This document shows, in pieces, positions 26,940 to 34,437 of a stretch of DNA of 64,000 nucleotides. Source of the stretch: Lactimicrobium massiliense (lineage in GTDB: Bacteria > Bacillota_I > Bacilli_A > Erysipelotrichales > Erysipelotrichaceae); contig NZ_OUNG01000001.1 in assembly GCF_900343155.1 (NCBI RefSeq), forward strand, positions 248,001 to 312,000, in the 5' to 3' direction. Each line of letters begins with the position of its first letter. Position 1 is the stretch's first letter. The position numbers and the translations under genes were made by a program. The notes beneath the pieces are model-generated. The model made no database searches and had not been told where the DNA came from. It worked only from the letters and a program-made list of their open reading frames with translations.

Positions 26940-27190
26940 AAAAATGCCGGTTTGCAGTAACGCAAGCCGGTATTCATCGCATTCTCCCACTTGAAGGGAC
27001 TACAATAATCCGATAGTTCTCCGCTTACGCGACAGTCATGCAGATGTTCTCTGCATGCCCAGATCAGAGTGCGCCGCTCTGTCTTCGGCAGTCTTTCCTT
27101 TCAGTCAGACACCCGGTACTGCGCATACCGCTTTGTGCCAGCCTACTTTTTCCGACTGCGCCTCTATCCTGCTGTTGCAGTATTCAGTTT
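26940..27190 (-). ncRNA. Lysine riboswitch (L box) controlling the dap operon
   Basis: Minus-strand hallmarks in order: GATAGAGGCGC (27158-27168), AAAGTAG, CTGAAAGG, TGCCGAAGAC, and GGAGAACTATC closing the first stem (27012-27022). The expression platform is a terminator, CCGGCTTGC/GCAAACCGG plus six T residues (about 26941-26974), just before dapA. Lysine binding should favour termination. Confidence 0.93.
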
Positions 27191-27196
27191 TGAAAG

Positions 27197-27224
27197 ATTG
27201 TAACACTGTACGACAATGTGTCAA
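27197..27224 (-). promoter_or_regulatory. Promoter of the dap operon
   Basis: A perfect TTGACA -35 (27219-27224), 16-base spacer and TACAAT -10 (27197-27202), placing the start of transcription just before the L box. Confidence 0.85.
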
Positions 27225-27257
27225 TACAGTTTCAGAAACTTTTTCTTTTCTAACATC

Positions 27258-27284
27258 AAAAAACCACACCGTTTCCAGTGTGGT
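27258..27284 (-). terminator. Terminator after ptsI
   Basis: Hairpin ACCACAC/GTGTGGT followed by six T residues on the minus strand, 20 bases after the ptsI stop. Confidence 0.85.
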
Positions 27285-27303
27285 CTTTGAACACATTGTT
27301 TAA

Positions 27304-29013
27304 TTATGCTCCAATTGTCTTTTTGACAAGTGCTTCTACTTCTTCTGCGGTATCCAGCTCTACTGCCTGGGCAGCCATCTTCTTCATTTCTTCATAGCTG
27401 AGAGCGTTGATCATCTTTCTTGCCCGCAGGATAGATGTAGCACTCATAGAGAACTCATCCAGGCCAAGGCCGAGCAGTACCGGTGCAGCGATCTCATCGC
27501 CTGCCATCTCACCGCACATACCGCACCACTTGCCATGCTTGTGGGCACCGTCGATGGTGTTCTTGACAAGACGCAGGATGGACGGGTTGAGCGGCTGGTA
27601 CAGATAGGAGACAGCCTGGCTCATACGATCAGCAGCCATGGAGTACTGGATCAGGTCGTTTGTGCCGATGGAGAAGAAATCAGCATACTTGGCCAACTGG
27701 TCAGCCAGAACAGCAGCAGCCGGGATCTCGATCATGCAGCCGACTTCAACATCATCGCCGACCTTGACGCCTTCATTGATGAGCTTTGCTCTTTCTTCGT
27801 CATAGAGTGCTCTTGCTTCCTTGAATTCATTGACAGTCGCAATCATCGGGAACATGATGCACAGATGACCGAAGGCACTGGCTCTGAGCAGTGCGCGCAG
27901 CTGGGTGCGGAAGATGACCTTTCTCTGCAGGCAGAAACGAATGGCACGCACACCGAGGAACGGATTCATTTCAGCCGGGAATGTATAATACTTCAGCTTC
28001 TTATCGCCGCCGATATCCAGTGTACGGATCACAACCGGCTTGCCGTTCATGCCTTCCAGAACCTGCTTGTATGCAGCAAACTGTGTATCTTCATCCGGGA
28101 AGTCGTTTTCACTCTTCATATAGAGGAATTCTGTTCTGAACAGACCGACGCCTTCGCCGCCATTGTTGAGAACACCTTCTACATCAGCCGGTGAGCCAAT
28201 GTTGCCAACCAGCAGAACCTTGCGGCCATCGGTGGAAACAGACGGCTTGTCCTTCATGGCTTTCAGAGCTTCCTTTTCCCTGCGGAAATCTTCAGCCTTC
28301 TGCTTGTAAGCAGCGATGACATCCTCACTCGGATTGACAATGACTTCACCCTTTAACGCATCCAGGATGATCGTGTCGCCATCCTGAACGGAATCCAGAA
28401 TGCCCTTGACACCGACAACTGCCGGAATTTCCAGAGATCTTGCCATGATGGCAGAGTGGCTTGTACGGCCGCCCACTTCAGTAGCGAAGCCCTTGGCAAA
28501 TTCCTTGTTCAAAGAACCGGTATCACTCGGGGTCAGATCTTCCGCAACGATGATGACCGGCTGATCCAGTGTAGACAGGTTCGGGATCTCCTTGCCGGCC
28601 AGGTTGCACTGCAGACGGAAGGAAACATCCTTGATATCAGCAGCTCTGCCCTTCATGTACTCATCATCCATGGCTTCAAACATGGCAACCATGTTATCGG
28701 AAACCGTCTTTGCAGCAAACTCGGCATTTTCCTTGTTGTTCTTGATTTCGTCTTCAATCATGGAACGGAAATCCGGATCGTTTGCCATCATCAGATGGGC
28801 ATCAAAGATGGCCAGTTCCTCTTCCTTGAGATGCTTGCTGGCAACTTCCTTGATATGCTCAATGTCTGCAACGGTCTTCTTGAAGGCCGCATCCAGTTTC
28901 TTCAGTTCTTCTTCCGGATCTGCATCCTTCTTCTGAATACCCAGCACCGGCTGTACCAATTTGTAGGCTTTTGCAACGGCAATTCCCTGCGACGCAGCAA
29001 TTCCTTTAAGCAT
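27304..29013 (-). CDS. ptsI: PTS enzyme I (phosphoenolpyruvate-protein phosphotransferase)
   Basis: A 569-residue cytoplasmic enzyme that takes phosphate from PEP and passes it to HPr. The phospho-histidine lies in GGRTSHSAIMARSLEIPAVVG (broken here as GGRTSHSAIMA, then RSLEIPAVVG; about 183-203). The PEP-binding barrel has EGVGLFRTEFLYM (about 285-297), IRTLDIGGDKKL and FFSIGTNDLIQYSMA (about 445-459). No HPr gene is next to it. It overlaps the end of a small ACP-like gene by eight bases. Confidence 0.97.
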   Translation of the reverse strand: MLKGIAASQGIAVAKAYKLVQPVLGIQKKDADPEEELKKLDAAFKKTVADIEHIKEVASKHLKEEELAIFDAHLMMANDPDFRSMIEDEIKNNKENAEFAAKTVSDNMVAMFEAMDDEYMKGRAADIKDVSFRLQCNLAGKEIPNLSTLDQPVIIVAEDLTPSDTGSLNKEFAKGFATEVGGRTSHSAIMARSLEIPAVVGVKGILDSVQDGDTIILDALKGEVIVNPSEDVIAAYKQKAEDFRREKEALKAMKDKPSVSTDGRKVLLVGNIGSPADVEGVLNNGGEGVGLFRTEFLYMKSENDFPDEDTQFAAYKQVLEGMNGKPVVIRTLDIGGDKKLKYYTFPAEMNPFLGVRAIRFCLQRKVIFRTQLRALLRASAFGHLCIMFPMIATVNEFKEARALYDEERAKLINEGVKVGDDVEVGCMIEIPAAAVLADQLAKYADFFSIGTNDLIQYSMAADRMSQAVSYLYQPLNPSILRLVKNTIDGAHKHGKWCGMCGEMAGDEIAAPVLLGLGLDEFSMSATSILRARKMINALSYEEMKKMAAQAVELDTAEEVEALVKKTIGA

Positions 29014-29263
29014 TTGATTTCTCCTCCTTCAGGCATCGGTCAATCAGATCCATCACATCCTGCACGCATGTGCAGGAAAACATCGCCCCATTCGGAATGA
29101 TAATGTCATACTCTGCCTCTGTATCAAGCAGGAAATCAACCATATCGCAGTTATCCATCCCCAGTTCTGCAAACGTAGTATCGGGATGAACAGCAGTGTC
29201 TGTCTGATTGTATGGCATCAGTAATTCTGTCAATGCGGCCTGTTGTGACATGGACCATACCAT
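29006..29263 (-). CDS. Acyl-carrier-protein-like small protein lacking the attachment serine
   Basis: An 85-residue acidic protein that follows the ACP pattern: TTFAELGMD, helix VDFLLDTEAEYDIIIPN, and a final helix VQDVMDLIDRCL. In true ACPs the loop reads D-S-L, where Ser carries phosphopantetheine; here it reads DNCDM, so the serine is replaced. It therefore should not be an ordinary ACP. It overlaps ptsI by eight bases, suggesting coupled translation. No strong ribosome site is seen before either possible ATG (29263 or 29251). Function unknown. Confidence 0.65.
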   Translation of the reverse strand: MVWSMSQQAALTELLMPYNQTDTAVHPDTTFAELGMDNCDMVDFLLDTEAEYDIIIPNGAMFSCTCVQDVMDLIDRCLKEEKSNA

Positions 29264-29282
29264 ACAAGAATATTAACACTCG

Positions 29283-29633
29283 TCAAATATGAAGGCAATG
29301 CAGGAATTCGCCGATTGCCTCCTTCCGTTTCCGGTAGAATGTCGTTCTGCTCCAGTAGCCAAGATACCAGTCTTTATCCTTCTTGTGCAGAAACTCCTCG
29401 TTGATGATCTGCCGGGTGGATGGTGAGCAGTCTGCCAGGGCACGCTCAATCAGACAGACATAGGAATGATCCGCTTCATAGATCAGCCTGCTTTCACTGA
29501 TGCCTTCCATGCGGCAAAGATCAAGCCGCATCAAAGAACGGCGGTAATTGCGGGCAAGATACGCCATCATGATTTCCGCCTCCGGTTTCCGCTTTTTCTC
29601 ACCCATGGCCGTCTCCGTTTTGATATGCCCCAT
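29283..29633 (-). CDS. Small HTH-like protein, MG284/MPN403-type
   Basis: A 116-residue basic protein. The C-terminal part (IINEEFLHKKDKDWYLGYWSRTTFYRKRKEAIGEFLHCL) has the shape of a sigma-70 region-4 style helix-turn-helix, seen in the mollicute MG284/MPN403 family and in phage ArpU-like regulators. I recall such proteins in Erysipelotrichales genomes but cannot verify this. The start may instead be the ATG at 29606 (MGEKKRKPEAE), which overlaps the end of a short upstream reading frame. It is 20 bases upstream of the ACP-like gene. Confidence 0.55.
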   Translation of the reverse strand: MGHIKTETAMGEKKRKPEAEIMMAYLARNYRRSLMRLDLCRMEGISESRLIYEADHSYVCLIERALADCSPSTRQIINEEFLHKKDKDWYLGYWSRTTFYRKRKEAIGEFLHCLHI

Positions 29634-29652
29634 TGTTTTTCCTATTCATCAT
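29599..29652 (-). CDS. Possible 17-codon upstream reading frame
   Basis: A strong GGAGG site is followed seven bases later by ATGATG, opening a 17-residue frame (MMNRKNNGAYQNGDGHG). Its stop TGA overlaps the ATG at 29606 of the downstream protein. This fits a translational-coupling leader, but a simple sequence accident is possible. Confidence 0.35.
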   Translation of the reverse strand: MMNRKNNGAYQNGDGHG

Positions 29653-29751
29653 TGATAACCTCCTGAGGGGATGATATCAGCGTGCTTTTGCAAAGAGAAA
29701 GGGCTTCCGCCATCTCTGGAGCAGCATCTTTCGCCACTTCCAGAAGACATA

Positions 29752-29778
29752 GAAAAAGGAAGACGCATGCGTCTTCCT
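29752..29778 (-). terminator. Terminator after hpf
   Basis: A perfect 22-base palindrome with arms AGGAAGACGCA/TGCGTCTTCCT followed by five T residues on the minus strand, nine bases after the hpf stop. Confidence 0.85.
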
Positions 29779-29786
29779 GAAGAAAC

Positions 29787-30323
29787 TCATTTGCTGTTAT
29801 CTACCTCAATGAGGCCATACTTGCCATCATTGCGGCGGTAGGCAACGGAAATCTTGCCGGTTTCCTCATCTGTGTAGATGTAGAAATCATGGTTGGACAG
29901 TTCCATCTGCAGAATAGCATCATCCAGATCCATTTCATCCGCTGTGATAGCCTTTGTCTTGACGAGTACTTCCTGCTGTTCTTCGTTCTGTTCATCCTCC
30001 TGGGCAAACGCAACAGCAAGGTTTTCCTTGTGGCGTCTGGACAGGCGCGTCTTCTGCCTTCTGATCTGATCTTCCAGCTTGTCAATCGCTCTGTCAACCG
30101 CTGCATAGAAGTCATCATCCACAACTTCTGTACGCAGAATACCAACCTTTGTCGGGATGGTTACCTCAACTTTCTGTCCCTTCGGATACACCCTTGCAAC
30201 GACTCTTGCAATTGTGTTGGGATCAATCAGAAGATACTTATCGAGTGTCGAAAGCTTCTTCTCGATCTGTTCCCTCATCGCCGGGGTTACCGAAACATTC
30301 TTACCAATAATTTCAAACCGCAT
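29787..30323 (-). CDS. hpf: Long-form ribosome hibernation promoting factor
   Basis: About 178 residues. The N-terminal domain (1-100) is the HPF/RaiA fold that sits in the 30S decoding centre (MRFEIIGKNVSVTPAMREQIEKK...). A short linker follows, then the C-terminal domain (about 120-178) that pairs ribosomes into 100S dimers (VVRTKAI-like segment VKTKAITADEMDLDDAILQMEL, split here as VKTKAI and then TADEMDLDDA). The ATG is set by GGAGG eight bases upstream. It is a single gene with its own TATAAT promoter near 30410. Confidence 0.95.
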   Translation of the reverse strand: MRFEIIGKNVSVTPAMREQIEKKLSTLDKYLLIDPNTIARVVARVYPKGQKVEVTIPTKVGILRTEVVDDDFYAAVDRAIDKLEDQIRRQKTRLSRRHKENLAVAFAQEDEQNEEQQEVLVKTKAITADEMDLDDAILQMELSNHDFYIYTDEETGKISVAYRRNDGKYGLIEVDNSK

Positions 30324-30472
30324 ATATGACACCTCCTGTCTATTGACGTATAGCGGTGCGCATGGCTTTTAATGATGATCTTGATATTTCCCTCTCTGCT
30401 TTTATTATAGCCGCCATGCCTTTTCTTGGAAAGAGTATGCCTGCATTGCCGCCGTCAATTTTCAGAAATTGT

Positions 30473-31972
30473 CTATCCATCTTTCACGATTTTTTTCAGC
30501 CAGTGATAGACCACAATCATGGCATAGGAATCCATGCCGCAGTATTTCTTCAGGCCGTCAATGATGTCCTGGTCATTGGCACCATGTTCCTCATGATCCA
30601 GATGGCGCCATTGGGATACAGCTTCCATGCCCTGATTGATTGCCAGATCGTTGTAGCTCTTATCGTTCATCATAGCCATGATCTTTTTCAAAGACCACTG
30701 GCCGCCCATGCGCACATCATAGACCGTTCCCGTCACAAATGGCAGCTGCAGATCTTCCAGTCTTGCGGCAATGTCCAGCAGTCTATCTGCGTATTGCGGA
30801 AAGTCATGGGCAAGTTCCTGCAGGCGGATCTTTTCGGCGGCATCCGCATTGTAGGCAAGCACGGTTCCCTCCTGTGGAATATCCTGCAGCAGTCCCTCCA
30901 CCATCGCTTTTCTGTCATCATGGATGCCAAGAAAGACATTGTGGCGGATGCTGCCATCGGTATCCTGCACATGGACACTGTATTCAAAGGGCAGCACATC
31001 ATAAGGACGCATGCCTTCATAGGGCGGAATGGCAAAACGCTCCCATTCAAAGTCAAGGTATGTAATAGGTGTATGGATGCGTGACAGCCATGTGGAAAGG
31101 GCTGCCTTGTCAACAAACAGACCACCGTTCTTGTCGGCAAGAATCTGGGCATACTGCATACGGGTGCCTTCAATCCGTTCCACATCCGCATCCCGCAGCC
31201 TTATCCGGCCTTCTTTTTCCATGTCGTATTTATACCTGGCAGCTGACAAAGTCAGGATGGAATGATCAGGAATTTCTTTTTCATGCGGAAAGCAGATGTC
31301 ATAGTAGCGGCACTTTGTTCTGCCATTGCATTTGGAAGTATGTACCGGAGCGCCCGCTGTTTGAAAGGTGCAGGCATCCATGCCGTCCAGCAATGGTTTC
31401 AGATCCCGCGCATGGGCATAAATCTGTTCTTTAACCGGTTTGGTTGGATTGTGGCTGATATTATAAAAGCAGTCACTGATGATAAACAGTTTGTCAGGAT
31501 CCAGATCTCCATGGCGGACATAGTCAGGATTCAGATGGATGACATACATCTGCCTGAGTGAAATGTTGTTATGTTCCAATACCCAGACCATGGCTGTATA
31601 GAACAGCATATCATCTGCCATGGGATACAGGCCCGTGTATACAAAGTACAGATCCCAGCCATCCCCATTCCGGTGCAGAAATGGTGCTTTGACCCGCAGA
31701 CGGTCATAGACAAATCTTGCCTTGATCAGCCAGTCATGGTCTTTCATGGCCGCAAGTGCCAGAGATGGATCATCTCCCTTCTGTCCGATAAAAGCTTTCT
31801 CTTCATGGATGCCGAGTTTTCTGGCAGCGATATCGCTGACCTGCATATCCAGGCGCACAAAAGGAATGAATGCCGTCTTCGCAGCACCTGACTGATTTCT
31901 TTCCTGCCGGTCACGCAGGAAGAGGTGCGGACAGCGGGCATATTTTTTTACATCAGAAATATGGTATGTCAT
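30473..31972 (-). CDS. DUF2779 nuclease-like protein whose start was rebuilt by an insertion sequence
   Basis: About 499 residues. The N-terminal half looks like a Cas4/AddB-like PD-(D/E)XK domain with a likely 4Fe-4S set: C14 in ARCPHLF and three cysteines in SKCNGRTKCRYYDIC (about 224-238). The C-terminal half is the DUF2779 domain, with ITYLDFEWE (about 302-310), VLAYNADAAEKIR and YCGMDSYAM, which read like the acidic residues of a DEDD/RNase-H exonuclease. It begins MTYHISDVKKY; the first codons come from the end of the adjacent insertion sequence. The old start was at 33419 and its promoter is now cut off, so expression may be low. Confidence 0.8.
   Translation of the reverse strand: MTYHISDVKKYARCPHLFLRDRQERNQSGAAKTAFIPFVRLDMQVSDIAARKLGIHEEKAFIGQKGDDPSLALAAMKDHDWLIKARFVYDRLRVKAPFLHRNGDGWDLYFVYTGLYPMADDMLFYTAMVWVLEHNNISLRQMYVIHLNPDYVRHGDLDPDKLFIISDCFYNISHNPTKPVKEQIYAHARDLKPLLDGMDACTFQTAGAPVHTSKCNGRTKCRYYDICFPHEKEIPDHSILTLSAARYKYDMEKEGRIRLRDADVERIEGTRMQYAQILADKNGGLFVDKAALSTWLSRIHTPITYLDFEWERFAIPPYEGMRPYDVLPFEYSVHVQDTDGSIRHNVFLGIHDDRKAMVEGLLQDIPQEGTVLAYNADAAEKIRLQELAHDFPQYADRLLDIAARLEDLQLPFVTGTVYDVRMGGQWSLKKIMAMMNDKSYNDLAINQGMEAVSQWRHLDHEEHGANDQDIIDGLKKYCGMDSYAMIVVYHWLKKIVKDG
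31950..31966. repeat. Target-site duplication, left copy (17 bp)
   Basis: ACATCAGAAATATGGTA here is identical to 33394-33410. The flanking base differs on both sides in each copy, so the duplication is exactly 17 bases. Confidence 0.9.
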
Positions 31973-33393
31973 AGTTAAATGAAAATGTCCCACACGTGAT
32001 CAAATGAAAATGTCCCATTGATTTCATGTTTCTTCCGAACTAATGCATTCATCTGGAGGTGATCCAGATGAAGAAGATCAAAGACAAAGTCAAGGCTCTG
32101 GAATTACTGCAGCAGAGGGATTCAAACCCAAAGATTACATGCCAGTGGATAGCTGATCAATGCGGTTACAGCAGGAAGCAGATTGAACGATTGTCTGCCG
32201 AAAGAAAGGAAAAGGATACGTCTGCTATCCTAACTCACGGCAATACCGGAAGAAAGCCGGCAACCACTGCCTCCGACCAAGAGATCAGGTACCTTGAGGG
32301 ACTTAAGAAGACGTATCCGTCTATCACCATAGCACAATTCAGGGATATCTATCTGGAAGACGTCATCAGAAACAAGGATATGGAAGCTGACGTGGTGAAG
32401 TATGGACTGAAGGAACGCAGCAAATCCTGGTTCCGTGAACTGTTTGTCAGAGAAGGATGGAAGTCCCCTGCAGATAAACCGATCAGAATGGACGGCTCCC
32501 GCGTCACACATTCAACGAGGCCTCCAAGAGCACATATGGGAGAACTGGTCCAGATTGATGGAACTCCTTACGACTGGTTCAATGACGGAAGAGACTATGT
32601 ACTGCATCTTGCAGTGGATGATGCCAGTACCAGAGTGCTTGCAGGATACTTCATGCCTGAAGAATGTGCACGCGGATATGCCCGTATGATGAAGCTTGTT
32701 CTGGAGAATTACGGTATTCCGGAAGCGCTGTATTCGGATAAATTCTCAGTGTTTCGCAGCGTTAAGGCAGGTACACCGACACAGTTTGCCAGAATGATGG
32801 ATAAGCTGGGAGTAACGATGATCTTTGCCAATTCTTCCCAGGCAAAGGGACGTGTGGAACGCTACAACGGCACCGCGCAGATGAGGCTCCCGAATGATTT
32901 GATTCGGTGGAAGATTCCTCATAACTATGACCTTCTGAATGACTGGTTCAACAGGAAATATCGGCTCTATCTGAATATGAAATTCTCATATCCGGTGAAG
33001 GATCCGAACGATCTGTTCCGTCCAATACCCGCTGACTTCAACTCTTCGAAAATCTTCAGAGCTGAGTATCCGAGGCAGATCAGGAACAACGTATTCTCAA
33101 TGGGAAACAGTCTGTATACAGCAGTAACAAGCGATGGAGAGGTAGTCCGCTTCAATCAGAAGCAGAGTATTACAGTATATGAAGATGCGATCACTGAAGA
33201 GATCTACATTGAAAGATATGGAAAGCATTACACATGCATGAAGGTTGGGGAGCGGAAGCGCGACAGAATCTATTCAGTTAATAACGAGAAAGAACTTCAG
33301 AAAGTTCTCAATGAGATGGCGGAAGAAAAAACTAAATGATTGTGATGCATCAAAGTTTTATAACAAGATGGGACATTTTCAAAAAATCTTAAC
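31967..33393 (+). mobile_element. Insertion sequence, IS1202-like (formerly ISNCY), 1427 bp
   Basis: A complete element bounded by a 17-bp target duplication, with one transposase gene. The ends share the inverted segment TGAAAATGTCCCA (31979-31992 region on the left, 33368-33381 region on the right). The left end carries a second copy of AAATGAAAATGTCCCA about 26 bases further in. Elements of this group are known for unusually long target duplications. Confidence 0.88.
32068..33339 (+). CDS. DDE transposase of an IS1202/ISNCY-type element
   Basis: A 423-residue transposase. The N-terminus has an HTH (ITCQWIADQCGYSRKQIERL, here about 22-41). The rve-like catalytic core shows the DDE residues in VQIDGTPYDWF (about 167-177), LYSDKFSVF (about 226-234) and KGRVERYNGT (about 266-275). 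A C-terminal beta domain follows. The ATG with GGAGGTGATCC upstream is the start. It is intact, so the element may still move. Confidence 0.9.
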   Translation: MKKIKDKVKALELLQQRDSNPKITCQWIADQCGYSRKQIERLSAERKEKDTSAILTHGNTGRKPATTASDQEIRYLEGLKKTYPSITIAQFRDIYLEDVIRNKDMEADVVKYGLKERSKSWFRELFVREGWKSPADKPIRMDGSRVTHSTRPPRAHMGELVQIDGTPYDWFNDGRDYVLHLAVDDASTRVLAGYFMPEECARGYARMMKLVLENYGIPEALYSDKFSVFRSVKAGTPTQFARMMDKLGVTMIFANSSQAKGRVERYNGTAQMRLPNDLIRWKIPHNYDLLNDWFNRKYRLYLNMKFSYPVKDPNDLFRPIPADFNSSKIFRAEYPRQIRNNVFSMGNSLYTAVTSDGEVVRFNQKQSITVYEDAITEEIYIERYGKHYTCMKVGERKRDRIYSVNNEKELQKVLNEMAEEKTK

Positions 33394-33410
33394 ACATCAG
33401 AAATATGGTA
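33394..33410. repeat. Target-site duplication, right copy (17 bp)
   Basis: Exact copy of 31950-31966. In the uninterrupted gene this stretch encoded part of the N-terminus of the DUF2779 protein. Confidence 0.9.
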
Positions 33411-33435
33411 AATATTCATGTCAATCCCGTCGGCT

Positions 33436-33464
33436 ATTGTAGCACACAGATGTATATGCCACAA
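33436..33464 (-). promoter_or_regulatory. Original promoter of the DUF2779 gene, now stranded
   Basis: TTGTGG -35 (33459-33464), 17-base spacer, TACAAT -10 (33436-33441), 16 bases before the old ATG at 33419 (codons M-N-I then Y-H-I-S-D). Transcription from here now runs into the insertion sequence. Confidence 0.6.
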
Positions 33465-33497
33465 AAATGAAAACAGCAGACCCACACGGGACTGCTG
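33464..33497 (-). terminator. Terminator after the ROK kinase gene
   Basis: Hairpin CAGCAGTCCC/GGGTCTGCTG followed by TTTTCATTTTT on the minus strand. Confidence 0.75.
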
Positions 33498-33518
33498 CAT
33501 CAATCATCGGATCGAGAA

Positions 33519-34421
33519 TTATAAACCTGCGGATTTTGGCAGCATCGCAGCACCGATGATGCCAGGCTCATCCAGCTTGGAAATCACAAACGGTGTATCA
33601 CGCAGTGCTTCATGAGAGAACTTCTTGTAGTTCTCAATGATGCCCGGCAGGAACTTGTCAGCACTCTTCATCATGCCGCCGCCCAGGACATAGATATCCG
33701 GGTCACAGACACAGCCGACCGTTGCAAAGAACTGGCCCATGTCTTCTTCCATGGTCTTCACAATATCCTGTGCCTTCTCATTGCCGCTGGCAGCCAGATC
33801 AAACACAGCACCAGCATGCGGAATGGCATCGCTGCCAAAGACAGCTCTGCCTTTGCGCGTGATGGCTGTGCCGGAGCATTCATTTTCAACCGCACCGGCA
33901 TTGAGGTAGTTCACCTTCTCACGGTCGCGGTCAATGATGATGTTGGCAACTTCACCGCCAAAGCCATGCTTGCCAGAGACAGTCCTGCCATTGACGATCA
34001 AGGCACCGCCAATGCCGGTGGACATGGTCAGATAGAAGACCGTCGAGTAGCCTTTGCCGGCACCCACAAGTGCTTCAGCAAGACCGGCAACGTTGGCATC
34101 GTTGTCAAGGAATGCAGGCATGCCGAACTGTTTCTGCATTTCACTTGCGAATGGATAGCCGGCAAAGCCAGGCAGGTTGGTGGACAGCACCATGGATCCG
34201 GCTTTTGTATCTACCGGGCCTGGTACACCGACGCCAATGCCTTCTGCTTCATTCCAGTCCGGAATTTCACGAACCATTTCTTCCAGATTTGCCATAACCT
34301 TGGCCGGACCTTCCTGACCATAGGACGGTCCCTTTACCTGAGCCAGCACCTTGCCAGTTTCATCAACCCTGGCAACTCTGACATTGGTTCCGCCAAGATC
34401 AATACCGATATAGGTTTTCAT
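33519..34421 (-). CDS. ROK family sugar kinase, glucokinase-like
   Basis: About 300 residues. It begins MKTYIGIDLGGTNVRVARVD (phosphate-binding DLGGT) and has IGVGVPGPVD (about 59-68), LDNDANVAGLAEA (about 104-116, catalytic Asp), STGIGGALIVNG and DIYVLGGGMMKS. The usual ROK zinc motif C-x-C-G-x-x-G-C is not seen; the equivalent region reads AVENECSGTAI. The ATG has GGGAGG upstream. It follows rimO with a 16-base gap, giving a two-gene unit. Substrate uncertain; glucose or an N-acetylhexosamine is plausible. Confidence 0.85.
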   Translation of the reverse strand: MKTYIGIDLGGTNVRVARVDETGKVLAQVKGPSYGQEGPAKVMANLEEMVREIPDWNEAEGIGVGVPGPVDTKAGSMVLSTNLPGFAGYPFASEMQKQFGMPAFLDNDANVAGLAEALVGAGKGYSTVFYLTMSTGIGGALIVNGRTVSGKHGFGGEVANIIIDRDREKVNYLNAGAVENECSGTAITRKGRAVFGSDAIPHAGAVFDLAASGNEKAQDIVKTMEEDMGQFFATVGCVCDPDIYVLGGGMMKSADKFLPGIIENYKKFSHEALRDTPFVISKLDEPGIIGAAMLPKSAGL

Positions 34422-34437
34422 GATATTTCCTCCCGTA

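Noticed and set aside
33436-33464. An active promoter for the inserted transposase
   Set aside because: The promoter points leftward, against the transposase gene; it is the old promoter of the DUF2779 gene.
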